From Streptomyces ficellus (GTDB taxonomy: Bacteria > Actinomycetota > Actinomycetes > Streptomycetales > Streptomycetaceae), in the NCBI RefSeq assembly GCF_030406405.1, contig NZ_JAUEPL010000014.1:1-64000 (forward strand): a stretch of 64,000 nt of DNA. Direction: 5' to 3'. A program made the translations under genes and the position numbers. Under the pieces are notes generated by a model. It made no database searches. It had not been told where the DNA came from and saw only the letters and a list, made by a program, of their open reading frames with translations. Shown piece by piece: positions 55,532 to 64,000 of this stretch (positions within the stretch are counted from its first letter, which is position 1; each line of letters opens with the position of its first letter).

Positions 55532-56851
55532 GTGCTCACCGCGTTCGCCCGGGCGTTCAAGACGCCCGACCTGCGCAAGAAGCTGCTCTTCACGCTCGGC
55601 ATCATCGTGCTGTACCGGCTGGGGGCCCACATCCCCGTTCCCGGTGTCAGCTACGAGGCGGTGCAGGCGTGTGTGGACCAGGCCAAGCAGGGCAACAACA
55701 GCCTGTTCGGCCTCGTGAACATGTTCAGTGGCGGGGCGCTGCTACAGGTCACGATCTTCGCGCTCGGCATCATGCCGTACATCACGGCGAGCATCATCCT
55801 GCAGTTGCTGACCGTGGTCATCCCGCGGCTGGAAGCCCTCAAGAAGGAGGGGCAGGCCGGCCAGGCGAAGATCACCCAGTACACCCGGTACCTCACGGTC
55901 GCCCTGGCGATCCTCCAGGGCACCGGTCTCGTGGCCACCGCCCGCACCGGCGCGCTGTTCAGCGGCTGCCGCGTCGCGGACCAGGTCGTGCCCGACCAGT
56001 CGATCTTCGTCACCGTCGTCATGGTCATCACCATGACCGCGGGTACGGCGCTCGTGATGTGGCTCGGTGAGCTCATCACCGACCGCGGCATCGGCAACGG
56101 CATGTCGATCCTGATGTTCATCTCGATCGCGGCCGGCTTCCCGGGCGCGCTGTGGGCCATCAAGGAGAGCGGCAACCTCGCCGGGGGCTGGATCGAGTTC
56201 GGCACGGTCATCCTGATCGGCTTCGTGATGGTCGGCCTCGTCGTCTTCGTCGAGCAGGCCCAGCGCCGCATCCCGGTGCAGTACGCGAAGCGCATGATCG
56301 GCCGCAGGTCGTACGGCGGTACGTCCACGTACATCCCGCTCAAGGTGAACCAGGCGGGTGTGATTCCCGTCATCTTCGCCTCGTCGCTGCTCTACATCCC
56401 GGCGTTGATCGCGCAGTTCTCGAGCTCCACCGCAGGCTGGAAGACCTGGATCGAAGCGCACTTCGTGAAGGGTGACCACCCGTACTACATCACCGTGTAC
56501 TTCCTGTTGATCGTGTTCTTCGCCTTCTTCTACGTGGCGATCTCGTTCAACCCCGAGGAAGTCGCGGACAACATGAAGAAGTATGGTGGCTTCATCCCGG
56601 GTATCCGGGCTGGTCGACCTACTGCTGAGTACTTGAGCTACGTGCTCAACCGGATCACTTGGCCGGGCTCGCTGTATCTGGGTCTGATCGCTCTTGTGCC
56701 GACGATGGCGTTGGCGGGCTTCGGTGGTGCGAACCAGAACTTCCCGTTCGGCGGGACGAGCATCCTGATCATCGTGGGTGTGGGTCTGGAGACCGTGAAG
56801 CAGATCGAGAGCCAGCTCCAGCAGCGCAATTACGAAGGGTTCCTCCGCTGA
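55532..56851 (+). CDS. secY: Preprotein translocase channel subunit SecY
   Basis: Ten-helix core of the Sec channel, 439 residues. M(V)-[28 protein letters not shown], and the cytoplasmic loop [13 protein letters not shown] are visible. GTG 55532 follows CAGGAGG by five bases. Its partner SecE is encoded at 21926. It overlaps adk by one base. Confidence 0.97.
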   Translation: MLTAFARAFKTPDLRKKLLFTLGIIVLYRLGAHIPVPGVSYEAVQACVDQAKQGNNSLFGLVNMFSGGALLQVTIFALGIMPYITASIILQLLTVVIPRLEALKKEGQAGQAKITQYTRYLTVALAILQGTGLVATARTGALFSGCRVADQVVPDQSIFVTVVMVITMTAGTALVMWLGELITDRGIGNGMSILMFISIAAGFPGALWAIKESGNLAGGWIEFGTVILIGFVMVGLVVFVEQAQRRIPVQYAKRMIGRRSYGGTSTYIPLKVNQAGVIPVIFASSLLYIPALIAQFSSSTAGWKTWIEAHFVKGDHPYYITVYFLLIVFFAFFYVAISFNPEEVADNMKKYGGFIPGIRAGRPTAEYLSYVLNRITWPGSLYLGLIALVPTMALAGFGGANQNFPFGGTSILIIVGVGLETVKQIESQLQQRNYEGFLR

Positions 56852-57510
56852 TGCGAATCGTCCTCGTCGGACCGCCCGGTGCCGGCAAGGGAACGCAGGC
56901 CGCGTTCCTCGCCAAGAACCTGTCGATTCCGCACATCTCCACGGGTGACCTGTTCCGCGCCAACATCAGCCAGGGCACGGAGCTGGGCAAGCAGGCCAAG
57001 GCGTACATGGACGCGGGCAACCTCGTACCCGACGAGGTCACCATCGGCATGGCCAAGGACCGCATGGAGCAGCCGGACGCCGAGCGCGGCTTCCTGCTGG
57101 ACGGTTTCCCGCGCAATGTGGCCCAGGCGGAGGCGCTGGACGCCATGCTGGAGGCCGAGGGCATGCAGCTGGACGCGGTGCTGGACCTGGAGGTTCCCGA
57201 GGACGAGGTCGTCAAGCGGATCGCGGGCCGCCGCATCTGCCGCAACGACAGCGCGCACGTCTTCCACGTGACGTACTCGAAGCCGAAGACCGAGGGTGTC
57301 TGCGACATCTGCGGCGGCGAGCTGTACCAGCGCGAGGACGACTCCGAGGAGACCGTGCGCAAGCGGCTGGAGGTCTACCACACGCAGACCGAGCCGATCA
57401 TCGACCACTACAAGGGCCAGGGCCTGGTGGTCACCATCTCCGCGCTCGGCAAGGTCAGTGACGTGACCGAGCGGGCGATGGAAGCGCTGCGGGGCGAGAG
57501 AGCCGCGTAG
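56851..57510 (+). CDS. adk: Adenylate kinase, zinc-LID type
   Basis: Catalyses ATP + AMP = 2 ADP. The 219-residue protein has the P-loop G7-P-P-G-A-G-K-G-T15, D-G-F-P-R and a long LID (R-R-I-C-R-N-D, then [10 protein letters not shown]) with three Cys that can bind zinc. The ATG 56851 overlaps the secY stop, so they are co-translated. Confidence 0.96.
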   Translation: MRIVLVGPPGAGKGTQAAFLAKNLSIPHISTGDLFRANISQGTELGKQAKAYMDAGNLVPDEVTIGMAKDRMEQPDAERGFLLDGFPRNVAQAEALDAMLEAEGMQLDAVLDLEVPEDEVVKRIAGRRICRNDSAHVFHVTYSKPKTEGVCDICGGELYQREDDSEETVRKRLEVYHTQTEPIIDHYKGQGLVVTISALGKVSDVTERAMEALRGERAA

Positions 57511-57531
57511 TTCTCCCTGTTGTGGCGTGTC

Positions 57532-57567
57532 TCGGCCGCGGTGCCCTTCGGTGGGCGCCGCGGCCGA
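57532..57567 (+). terminator. Hairpin between adk and map
   Basis: TCGGCCGCGGTGCCC pairs with GGGCGCCGCGGCCGA (15 bp, one wobble), loop TTCGGT, without T-tract. Begins 22 bases after adk. Confidence 0.75.
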
Positions 57568-57658
57568 TGTCGTACGGCCGTATCGTGGTGGGGTGTGCGG
57601 GGTCGCCCCGTTCTCTCTTTGTCTTCTTTGTCGTTCGTTTGGAAAGGCGTCAGCCGGC

Positions 57659-58495
57659 ATGGTGCAGATCAAGACTCCCGAGCAGATCGCGAAGATGCGC
57701 GAGGCGGGGCTGGTCGTCGCCGCCATCCACGCGGCGACGCGCGAGGCGGCCGTGCCCGGGGCCACGACGAAGGACCTCGACGAGGTCGCGCGGAAGGTGC
57801 TCGCCGAGCACGGCGCGAAGTCGAACTTCCTGGGGTACGGGGGGTTCCCCGCGACCATCTGCACCTCCGTGAACGAGGTCGTCGTTCACGGCATCCCCAG
57901 CGATGAGGTCGTCCTCAACGACGGCGACGTCATCTCCATCGACTGCGGCGCGGTCGTGGACGGCTGGCACGGGGACGCGGCGTACACGGCGTTCGTGGGG
58001 TCGGGGCACGCCCCGGAGCTGATCGAGCTCTCCCGGGTGACCGAGGAGTCGATGTGGCACGGCATCGCCGCGATGAGGAACGGCAACCGGCTGGTGGACA
58101 TCTCGCGGGCCATCGAGACCTACATCCGCCGCCAGCCGAAGCCGGGCGGCGGCAAGTACGGGATCATCGAGGAGTACGGCGGCCACGGCATCGGTACCGA
58201 GATGCACATGGACCCGCACCTGCTGAACTACGTCTCGCGCAAGCGCGGCAAGGGGCCGAAGCTGGTGCCCGGCTTCTGCCTGGCGATCGAGCCGATGGTC
58301 TCGCTGGGTACGCCACTGACGGAGGTCCTGGAGGACGAGTGGACCGTCATCACGACGGACGGTACGTGGTCCTCGCACTGGGAGCACTCGGTCGCCCTGA
58401 CCGAGCAGGGCCCGCTGGTCCTGACGGCGCCGGACGGCGGCAAGGCCAAGCTCGCCGAGCTCGGGATCACGGCGGCGCCGGATCCGCTGGGGTAA
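57659..58495 (+). CDS. map: Methionine aminopeptidase type I
   Basis: Removes N-terminal Met from nascent proteins. The 278-residue protein carries the metal ligands in D-C-G-A-V-V-D-G-W-H-G-D, G-G-H-G-I-G-T-E-M-H and the later Glu residues in L-A-I-E-P-M and H-S-V-A-L-T-E. ATG 57659 (M-V-Q-I-K-T-P-E-Q) is the family start; the longer upstream frame is in the gap. No N-terminal zinc finger. Confidence 0.96.
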   Translation: MVQIKTPEQIAKMREAGLVVAAIHAATREAAVPGATTKDLDEVARKVLAEHGAKSNFLGYGGFPATICTSVNEVVVHGIPSDEVVLNDGDVISIDCGAVVDGWHGDAAYTAFVGSGHAPELIELSRVTEESMWHGIAAMRNGNRLVDISRAIETYIRRQPKPGGGKYGIIEEYGGHGIGTEMHMDPHLLNYVSRKRGKGPKLVPGFCLAIEPMVSLGTPLTEVLEDEWTVITTDGTWSSHWEHSVALTEQGPLVLTAPDGGKAKLAELGITAAPDPLG

Positions 58496-58525
58496 GGATC
58501 TAGTGGAGTGGGCAAGCTCTTCGGA

Positions 58526-58555
58526 TTCGTCTTTTCCGAGGGGCTGGCGTAGACT
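58526..58555 (+). promoter_or_regulatory. Promoter of infA
   Basis: TTCGTC (58526-58531) and TAGACT (58550-58555) with an 18-base spacer, before the hairpin at 58562 and the infA GTG. Confidence 0.6.
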
Positions 58556-58561
58556 GATGCG

Positions 58562-58607
58562 TCGGCTCTCGTGTACCCGTGTGTCCTCATACGGGGGCGA
58601 GAGTCGA
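58562..58607 (+). promoter_or_regulatory. Hairpin in the infA leader
   Basis: TCGGCTCTCG (58562-58571) pairs with CGAGAGTCGA (58598-58607), and an inner CCCGT/ACGGG pair adds a second helix. It would sit close to the 5' end of an infA mRNA. Confidence 0.6.
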
Positions 58608-58635
58608 TCAAGGTAGCCGATTCGAAGGGCGAAGC

Positions 58636-58857
58636 GTGGCCAAGAAGCAAGGTGCCATCGAAATTGAGGGCACCGTGATCGAGTCCCTGCCGAACGCCAT
58701 GTTCAAGGTAGAGCTCCAGAACGGTCACAAAGTCCTCGCGCACATCTCCGGCAAGATGCGGATGCACTACATCCGTATCCTCCCGGACGACAGGGTCGTC
58801 GTGGAGCTGTCTCCGTACGACCTGACGCGTGGGCGGATCGTCTACCGATACAAGTAG
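58636..58857 (+). CDS. infA: Translation initiation factor IF-1
   Basis: OB-fold factor that binds the A site of the 30S subunit, 73 residues: [39 protein letters not shown] 58636 follows AAGGGCGAAGC. It heads the run infA-rpmJ-rpsM-rpsK-rpoA-rplQ. Confidence 0.97.
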   Translation: MAKKQGAIEIEGTVIESLPNAMFKVELQNGHKVLAHISGKMRMHYIRILPDDRVVVELSPYDLTRGRIVYRYK

Positions 58858-58914
58858 ATCTTGTCGCGCCCCACCTGTGGGGCGGTGGCACTGACCCGGA
58901 GAACCTCACATCCC

Positions 58915-59028
58915 ATGAAGGTCAAGCCGAGCGTCAAGAAGATCTGCGACAAGTGCAAGGTGATCCGCCGCCACGGCCGGGTCATGGTCATCTGCGACAA
59001 CCTGCGCCACAAGCAGCGCCAGGGCTGA
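58915..59028 (+). CDS. rpmJ: 50S ribosomal protein L36, zinc-binding type
   Basis: A 37-residue protein: [10 protein letters not shown], then C11-D-K-C14, C27 and H32 as zinc ligands, ending R-H-K-Q-R-Q-G. The gene is small but its sequence, position after infA and a GGAGAA ribosome-binding site are conclusive. This is the zinc form. A 180-base gap to rpsM follows. Confidence 0.96.
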   Translation: MKVKPSVKKICDKCKVIRRHGRVMVICDNLRHKQRQG

Positions 59029-59208
59029 CGCACGCCGACCTGCACCTCGCAGTTCTTCGCGCGACGCGAGCAATCCGTACATACGCAGTGCCCGCCGGGC
59101 CCCATGGGCTGGCGGTACCTCCGGCGGGGGCCGGGGACCCGGAACGTACCTCGTACGGCGGCCGGGAACGGCACTGCGGAAGACCCCCGATCACACAGGA
59201 GCCATTGA

Positions 59209-59589
59209 ATGGCACGCGTTTCCGGTGTTGACATCCCGCGCGACAAGCGCGTGGAGGTCGCACTCACCTACGTCTTCGGCATCGGCCGCACCCTGGCGAA
59301 GGAGACCCTCGCCTCCACCGGTGTGAACCCGAACACCCGCGTTCGTGACCTGTCCGAGGAGGACCTGGTCAAGATCCGCGAGTACGTGGACAACAACATC
59401 AAGACCGAGGGTGACCTCCGTCGCGAGATCCAGGCCGACATCCGCCGCAAGGTCGAGATCGGCACGTACCAGGGTCTGCGTCACCGTCGTGGCCTGCCGG
59501 TCCGCGGTCAGCGCACCAGCACGAACGCTCGTACCCGCAAGGGCCCGCGTCGCGCCATCGCCGGCAAGAAGAAGCCGGGCAAGAAGTAG
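59209..59589 (+). CDS. rpsM: 30S ribosomal protein S13
   Basis: Head protein touching the P-site tRNA, 126 residues: [40 protein letters not shown]. Basic tail ends K-K-P-G-K-K. ATG 59209 after CAGGAG. Confidence 0.97.
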   Translation: MARVSGVDIPRDKRVEVALTYVFGIGRTLAKETLASTGVNPNTRVRDLSEEDLVKIREYVDNNIKTEGDLRREIQADIRRKVEIGTYQGLRHRRGLPVRGQRTSTNARTRKGPRRAIAGKKKPGKK

Positions 59590-59654
59590 TCCGCAGCGGA
59601 CGACTGTCCACGGTCTTCGCTGTAGGACCGACCACCTCCCGTAGGAGTTAAGAC

Positions 59655-60059
59655 ATGCCCCCCAAGGGTCGTCAGGGCGCTGCCAAGAAGGTGCGCCGCA
59701 AGGAAAAGAAGAACGTCGCTCACGGCCACGCGCACATCAAGAGCACGTTCAACAACACCATCGTCTCGATCACCGACCCCTCGGGCAACGTGATCTCCTG
59801 GGCCTCCGCCGGCCACGTCGGCTTCAAGGGCTCGCGCAAGTCCACCCCCTTCGCCGCGCAGATGGCCGCCGAGTCGGCCGCCCGCCGCGCGCAGGAGCAC
59901 GGCATGCGCAAGGTCGACGTCTTCGTCAAGGGCCCGGGCTCGGGTCGTGAGACGGCGATCCGTTCGCTCCAGGCCACCGGTCTTGAGGTCGGCTCCATCC
60001 AGGACGTCACCCCCACGCCCCACAATGGCTGCCGCCCGCCCAAGCGCCGCCGCGTCTGA
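59655..60059 (+). CDS. rpsK: 30S ribosomal protein S11
   Basis: Platform protein, 134 residues: [29 protein letters not shown] and [19 protein letters not shown] 59655; GTAGGAG upstream. Confidence 0.97.
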   Translation: MPPKGRQGAAKKVRRKEKKNVAHGHAHIKSTFNNTIVSITDPSGNVISWASAGHVGFKGSRKSTPFAAQMAAESAARRAQEHGMRKVDVFVKGPGSGRETAIRSLQATGLEVGSIQDVTPTPHNGCRPPKRRRV

Positions 60060-60206
60060 CGCACGGCTGCTTGTCTTGTGAGGTTCCGGGCGGTACGGCT
60101 CTTCGGGGGCGTGCCGCCCGTACCCTTGCTGAGTAACAGCATCGGGCTGCCGCCCGGTGTCCGAGGACGTCAAATAGCGGGCGTCCACGACTGAAGGAAA
60201 CACACC

Positions 60207-61229
60207 ATGCTTATCGCTCAGCGCCCCTCGCTGACCGAAGAGGTCGTTGACGAGTACCGCTCGCGGTTCGTCATCGAGCCCCTGGAGCCGGGCTTCGGCT
60301 ACACGCTCGGCAACTCGCTTCGCCGGACTCTTCTCTCCTCGATCCCGGGTGCGGCGGTCACGTCCATCCGCATCGACGGTGTCCTGCACGAGTTCACCAC
60401 CGTGCCGGGCGTCAAGGAAGACGTCACCGACCTCATCCTCAACATCAAGCAGCTGGTCGTGTCGAGCGAGCACGACGAGCCGGTCGTGATGTACCTGCGC
60501 AAGCAGGGCCCCGGTCTGGTCACCGCGGCCGACATCGCCCCGCCGGCCGGTGTCGAGGTGCACAACCCCGACCTGGTGCTCGCCACGCTGAACGGCAAGG
60601 GCAAGCTGGAGATGGAGCTGACCGTCGAGCGCGGTCGCGGCTACGTCTCCGCCGTGCAGAACAAGCAGGTGGGTCAGGAGATCGGCCGCATCCCGGTCGA
60701 CTCGATCTACTCGCCGGTCCTCAAGGTCACGTACAAGGTCGAGGCGACGCGTGTCGAGCAGCGCACCGACTTCGACAAGCTGATCGTCGACGTCGAGACC
60801 AAGCAGGCCATGCGTCCGCGTGACGCCATGGCGTCGGCCGGTAAGACCCTGGTCGAGCTGTTCGGTCTGGCGCGCGAGCTCAACATCGACGCCGAGGGCA
60901 TCGACATGGGCCCGTCCCCGACCGATGCCGCGCTGGCCGCCGATCTGGCCCTGCCGATCGAGGAGCTGGAGCTCACCGTTCGTTCGTACAACTGCCTCAA
61001 GCGCGAGGGCATCCACTCCGTGGGTGAGCTCGTGGCGCGCTCCGAGGCCGACCTGCTCGACATCCGCAACTTCGGTGCGAAGTCGATCGACGAGGTCAAG
61101 GCGAAGCTGGCCGGCATGGGCCTGGCCCTCAAGGACAGCCCGCCCGGATTCGACCCGACCGCCGCCGCCGACGCCTTCGGCGCCGACGACGACGCGGACG
61201 CCGGTTTCGTCGAGACCGAGCAGTACTGA
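60207..61229 (+). CDS. rpoA: DNA-directed RNA polymerase alpha subunit
   Basis: Dimer scaffold of RNA polymerase, 340 residues. N-terminal domain [25 protein letters not shown]-terminal domain (residues about 250-310) with [10 protein letters not shown] and [16 protein letters not shown]. The last 25 residues are Asp/Ala-rich. The rpsD gene that often precedes rpoA is absent here. Confidence 0.97.
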   Translation: MLIAQRPSLTEEVVDEYRSRFVIEPLEPGFGYTLGNSLRRTLLSSIPGAAVTSIRIDGVLHEFTTVPGVKEDVTDLILNIKQLVVSSEHDEPVVMYLRKQGPGLVTAADIAPPAGVEVHNPDLVLATLNGKGKLEMELTVERGRGYVSAVQNKQVGQEIGRIPVDSIYSPVLKVTYKVEATRVEQRTDFDKLIVDVETKQAMRPRDAMASAGKTLVELFGLARELNIDAEGIDMGPSPTDAALAADLALPIEELELTVRSYNCLKREGIHSVGELVARSEADLLDIRNFGAKSIDEVKAKLAGMGLALKDSPPGFDPTAAADAFGADDDADAGFVETEQY

Positions 61230-61309
61230 TCACTGCCCGTAGGCGTCCGCCTGCGGGGCCCTGACACCGGTACCTGATACGGCCGGTGCAGATCACAAGG
61301 AGAAACACC

Positions 61310-61822
61310 ATGCCGAAGCCCGCCAAGGGTGCCCGTCTGGGCGGCAGCGCCGCGCACGAGAAGCTGCTTCTCGCGAACCTCGCGAAGTCGCTGTTCGAGC
61401 ACGGCCGCATCACCACGACCGAGGCCAAGGCCCGCCGCCTGCGTCCGGTCGCCGAGCGCCTGATCACCAAGGCGAAGAAGGGCGACATCCACAACCGTCG
61501 CCTGGTGCTGCAGACGATCACGGACAAGGGCATCGTCCACACGCTCTTCACCGAGATCGCCCCGCGCTACGCCGAGCGCCCCGGTGGTTACACCCGCATC
61601 ACCAAGATCGGCAACCGTCGTGGCGACAACGCCCCGATGGCTGTGATCGAGCTGGTCGAGGGTGAGATCGCCAAGAAGGCGACCGTCGCCGAGGCCGAGG
61701 CCGCGACCAAGCGCGCGGTCAAGGAGGCCGATGAGGCCAACGCCAAGGCCGACGAGGCGAAGGCCGACGAGGCGGAGGCCAAGGCTGACGAGGCCAAGGC
61801 CGACGAGTCCAAGGACGCCTGA
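61310..61822 (+). CDS. rplQ: 50S ribosomal protein L17
   Basis: Tunnel-exit-region protein, 170 residues. The folded part, to about residue 120, has [34 protein letters not shown] and [11 protein letters not shown]. The last 45 residues are an acidic/basic repeat of K-A-D-E-A type. ATG 61310 is taken because the family starts at MPKP. A terminator follows. Confidence 0.96.
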   Translation: MPKPAKGARLGGSAAHEKLLLANLAKSLFEHGRITTTEAKARRLRPVAERLITKAKKGDIHNRRLVLQTITDKGIVHTLFTEIAPRYAERPGGYTRITKIGNRRGDNAPMAVIELVEGEIAKKATVAEAEAATKRAVKEADEANAKADEAKADEAEAKADEAKADESKDA

Positions 61823-61863
61823 ACCGCGTTCTGAAGGCTCTGGAGGCTTCTGAAGGCTGACGG

Positions 61864-61895
61864 ACGGGTCCGCTCCCTCACGGGGGCGGGCCCGT
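61864..61895 (+). terminator. Terminator after rplQ
   Basis: ACGGGTCCGCTCCC pairs with GGGGGCGGGCCCGT (14 bp, wobble pairs), loop TCAC. No T-tract. It ends 33 bases before truA. Confidence 0.75.
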
Positions 61896-61928
61896 TCCGC
61901 GTTGTACTGCTCTGAGAGGATCTGTCGC

Positions 61929-62786
61929 GTGAGCGATGAGGTGAAGCCCGGCTTCGTACGGGTGCGGCTGGACCTGTCGTACGACGGCAAGGACTTCCAC
62001 GGCTGGGCCAAGCAGGCGGGCGGGCAGCGGACCGTGCAGGGCGAGATCGAGGACGCGCTGCGTACGGTGACGCGGTCGTCCGAGACGTACGAGCTGACCG
62101 TGGCCGGGCGGACCGACGCGGGCGTCCACGCGCGCGGGCAGGTCGCGCACGTCGACCTGCCGCAGGCCCTGTGGGCCGAGCACCGGGACAAGCTGCTGCG
62201 GCGGCTGGCCGGGCGCCTCGCGCACGACGTGCGGATCTGGCGGGTCGAGGAGGCCCCGCCGGGGTTCAACGCGCGGTTCTCGGCGATCTGGCGGCGGTAC
62301 GCGTACCGGGTCACCGACAACCCCGGTGGCGTCGACCCGCTGCTGCGCGGGCACGTGCTGTGGCACGACTGGCCGCTGGACGTGGACGCCATGAACGCGG
62401 CCGCCGAGCGACTGGTGGGCGAGCACGACTTCGCGGCGTACTGCAAGCGGCGGGACGGGGCGACGACCATCCGTACGCTCCAGGAGCTGCGGTGGGAGCG
62501 GCTGCCCGGCGGGGTGCTGGAGGCGACCGTGCGCGCGGACGCCTTCTGCCACAACATGGTGCGCTCGCTGGTGGGCGCGCTGCTGTTCGTCGGGGACGGG
62601 CACCGGCCGGTGGACTGGCCGGGCAAGGTGCTCGCGGCGGGCGTGCGGGACTCGGCCGTCCATGTCGTACGGCCGCACGGGCTCACCCTGGAGGAAGTCG
62701 GCTACCCGGCCGACACGCTGCTGGCCGCCAGGAACCTGGAGGCCCGCAACAAGCGGTCACTGAGCGGGCGCGGCGGCTGCTGCTGA
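61929..62786 (+). CDS. truA: tRNA pseudouridine(38-40) synthase TruA
   Basis: Isomerises uridine to pseudouridine in the anticodon stem of tRNAs. The 285-residue protein shows [13 protein letters not shown], the catalytic A-G-R-T-D63-A-G-V-H-A, F-N-A-R-F-S-A, and [11 protein letters not shown] 61929 was chosen as it follows GAGAGGAT. Its 3' end overlaps the convergent gene by 30 bases. Confidence 0.94.
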   Translation: MSDEVKPGFVRVRLDLSYDGKDFHGWAKQAGGQRTVQGEIEDALRTVTRSSETYELTVAGRTDAGVHARGQVAHVDLPQALWAEHRDKLLRRLAGRLAHDVRIWRVEEAPPGFNARFSAIWRRYAYRVTDNPGGVDPLLRGHVLWHDWPLDVDAMNAAAERLVGEHDFAAYCKRRDGATTIRTLQELRWERLPGGVLEATVRADAFCHNMVRSLVGALLFVGDGHRPVDWPGKVLAAGVRDSAVHVVRPHGLTLEEVGYPADTLLAARNLEARNKRSLSGRGGCC

Positions 62787-63614
62787 CGCCTGGAGGCGGC
62801 CGCGGGCGTAGATCTGGTTGAAGGCGAACGTGCCGAGGTCGTCGCTGGTCTTGAAGACACTCCCGTCGGCCTTGGTCACCTTCTTCCCGCTGGTGTAGCC
62901 CGCCTGGGTGAAGTAGGCGTACCGGCCCAGGGAGTTGGCGCGGCGCAGGCAGACCGTGTTGGCGCGGCAGAAGTCGCCGACGCCGGAACCGGCGAGCGGG
63001 GCGATGCCGCCGCTGGACTCCTCCTTCGCGCCGACCGCCGCGGCCTGGGTGCCGAACACCGCCACGCCGACGGTGATGGCGACGCCGTCCCTCTCGTACG
63101 TGGCCCGGATCAGCCGCTCGCAGCCGTGCTTGGCCAGCACCGCGCCGAGGCCGCCCTGGGTGACCGCCGCGCAGTCGGTGGTGGAGGCGGTGGCGCCCTT
63201 GCGGTAGACGCGGTCGCCCATGGTGAGCCTCTTGCCGGGGAAGAGGGATTCGGCGCTGAGGGGGGCCGTGTCCTTCTCGGCACTGGAGATGAAGTCCATC
63301 GGGTTCGGCGGCGGCGGGGGCGCGACCGACGAGAACGACGGCTGGGGCTTGGAGGTGTCCGTCGGCAGCTCGGGGGCGGTGCTGGTCTTGTCCGAGGCGG
63401 TGGTGCTGTCGGCGCCCCCGTTGGCGGAAACGATCGCGACCGCGATCACCGTGCCCACGGCGGCCGTGGCGAGCGCCGCGCCGCCGATCACCAGCCAGCG
63501 CTTACGGCGGGTACGGGCGGCGGCCGCCTCGGCGAGGGCGCTCCAGTCCGGGGTCTCGGACGCGTACGGCTGCTGGTGTGGCTCGTGCTGCCACGGGGGT
63601 CCCCCAAAGCTCAT
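62757..63614 (-). CDS. Hypothetical secreted/membrane-anchored protein
   Basis: A 285-residue protein with a basic stretch and one N-terminal membrane helix ([14 protein letters not shown], about residues 37-62), then a Thr/Ser/Pro-rich linker with a P-P-P-P-P run, then an extracellular domain of about 170 residues. This has four Cys (T-T-D-C-A, H-G-C-E-R and D-F-C-R-A-N-T-V-C) that could form disulfides. Function unknown. ATG 63614 was chosen over the upstream start for the M-S-F-G-G-P-P-W N-terminus. It is convergent with truA. Confidence 0.75.
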   Translation of the reverse strand: MSFGGPPWQHEPHQQPYASETPDWSALAEAAAARTRRKRWLVIGGAALATAAVGTVIAVAIVSANGGADSTTASDKTSTAPELPTDTSKPQPSFSSVAPPPPPNPMDFISSAEKDTAPLSAESLFPGKRLTMGDRVYRKGATASTTDCAAVTQGGLGAVLAKHGCERLIRATYERDGVAITVGVAVFGTQAAAVGAKEESSGGIAPLAGSGVGDFCRANTVCLRRANSLGRYAYFTQAGYTSGKKVTKADGSVFKTSDDLGTFAFNQIYARGRLQASAAAAAPAQ

Positions 63615-63670
63615 GCCGCGCATCCTAAACCGGTTGGGGAAGGGCCGGGATCGCGGTGACAATGCACCCC

Positions 63671-64000
63671 ATGGGTCATGTAGAGGTCGCGCATCTGGAG
63701 TACTACCTGCCGGACGGGCGCGTGCTGCTCGGTGACGTGTCGTTCCGGGTGGGCGAGGGCGCGGTCGTGGCGCTCGTGGGCGCGAACGGGGCCGGTAAGA
63801 CGACGCTGCTCCGGCTGATCGCGGGGGAGCTCCAGCCGCACGGCGGCACGGTCACCGTCTCGGGCGGGCTGGGGGTGATGCCGCAGTTCGTCGGGTCGGT
63901 GCGCGACGAGCGCTCCGTGCGGGACCTGCTGGTGTCGGTCGCACCGGCCCCGATCCGGCAGGCGGCGGCCGCGGTGGACGCCGCCGAGCACCTGATCCTC
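63671..64000 (+). CDS. ABC-F family ATPase, N-terminal part (cut by window end)
   Basis: The 110 codons visible are M-G-H-V-E-V-A-H-L-E-Y-Y-L-P-D-G-R-V-L-L-G-D-V-S-F-R-V. The Walker A motif is G-A-N-G-A-G-K-T-T, with a Q-loop region at V-M-P-Q-F-V-G. ABC-F proteins have two ATPase domains without membrane parts and act on the ribosome E site, in some cases in antibiotic resistance. Subfamily cannot be told from this half. ATG 63671 starts close to the divergent gene at 63614, so the promoters face each other. Confidence 0.85.
   Translation, partial: MGHVEVAHLEYYLPDGRVLLGDVSFRVGEGAVVALVGANGAGKTTLLRLIAGELQPHGGTVTVSGGLGVMPQFVGSVRDERSVRDLLVSVAPAPIRQAAAAVDAAEHLIL

Noticed and set aside
55659..56479. 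Minus-strand frames opposite secY
   Set aside because: Shadow frames without ribosome-binding sites or motifs, opposite an unmistakable secY.

Overview
The window is a very GC-rich actinobacterial chromosome segment, almost certainly Streptomyces. RpoB, RpoC, S12, SecE and L33 read like S. coelicolor proteins, and the gene order matches the S. coelicolor SCO4601-SCO4732 region as I remember it. GTG starts, 4-bp start/stop overlaps and strong codon bias are present throughout. No phage, IS element or CRISPR array is visible; this is core chromosome with a few decayed or accessory islands.

Layout. (1) 1-8328: the 3' part of a nuo operon, with a Pro-rich tail of an upstream subunit followed by nuoH-I-J-K-L-M-N. 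There is no E/F/G module between the tail and nuoH, which fits the second, partial complex I cluster of streptomycetes. (2) 8522-16123: accessory core genes: htpX, a YccF protein, an APC permease, a YeaQ-like gene remnant, an alkB/ogt repair pair, yajQ, tRNA-Tyr, a GyrI-like protein, an NAD(P)-binding protein and an amidohydrolase that appears to lack its catalytic residues. (3) 16392-19121: an 11-bp tandem repeat, tRNA-Thr, tRNA-Met, rpmG, a HadA/HadB-like dehydratase pair and murB. (4) 19132-21545: an adenosine deaminase and aspC on the minus strand. (5) 21659-34163: tRNA-Trp, secE, nusG, rplK, rplA, rplJ, rplL, rpoB, rpoC, with an L10-type leader before rplJ. (6) 34490-35333: a broken lipoprotein gene. 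(7) 35400-40050: the str operon rpsL-rpsG-fusA-tuf. (8) 40065-44966: four minus-strand genes (PIG-L-type lipoprotein, Rpn-like protein, MJ1316/2H fusion, membrane protein). (9) 45180-61895: the S10, spc and alpha operons run together, from rpsJ to rplQ, including secY, adk, map and infA. (10) truA, a convergent secreted protein gene, and the start of an ABC-F ATPase cut by the window end.

How the genes work together. Most of the window encodes the transcription/translation core: three RNA polymerase subunits, NusG, about thirty ribosomal proteins, EF-G, EF-Tu, IF-1, tRNAs and tRNA pseudouridine synthase. With it come the SecYE export channel, methionine aminopeptidase and adenylate kinase. 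The partial complex I encodes the membrane proton-pumping arm.

Most notable. The str and S10 leaders share a 25-nt element (one mismatch) centred on an identical hairpin. The S10 leader also carries an 18-bp perfect palindrome. A lipoprotein gene between rpoC and rpsL is decayed (internal TAG and frame change), and a YeaQ/YmgE-type gene is truncated. An amidohydrolase has lost His, Glu and Asp catalytic residues. A predicted RNA-end-processing fusion protein lies between str and S10. I found no convincing wholly new system.
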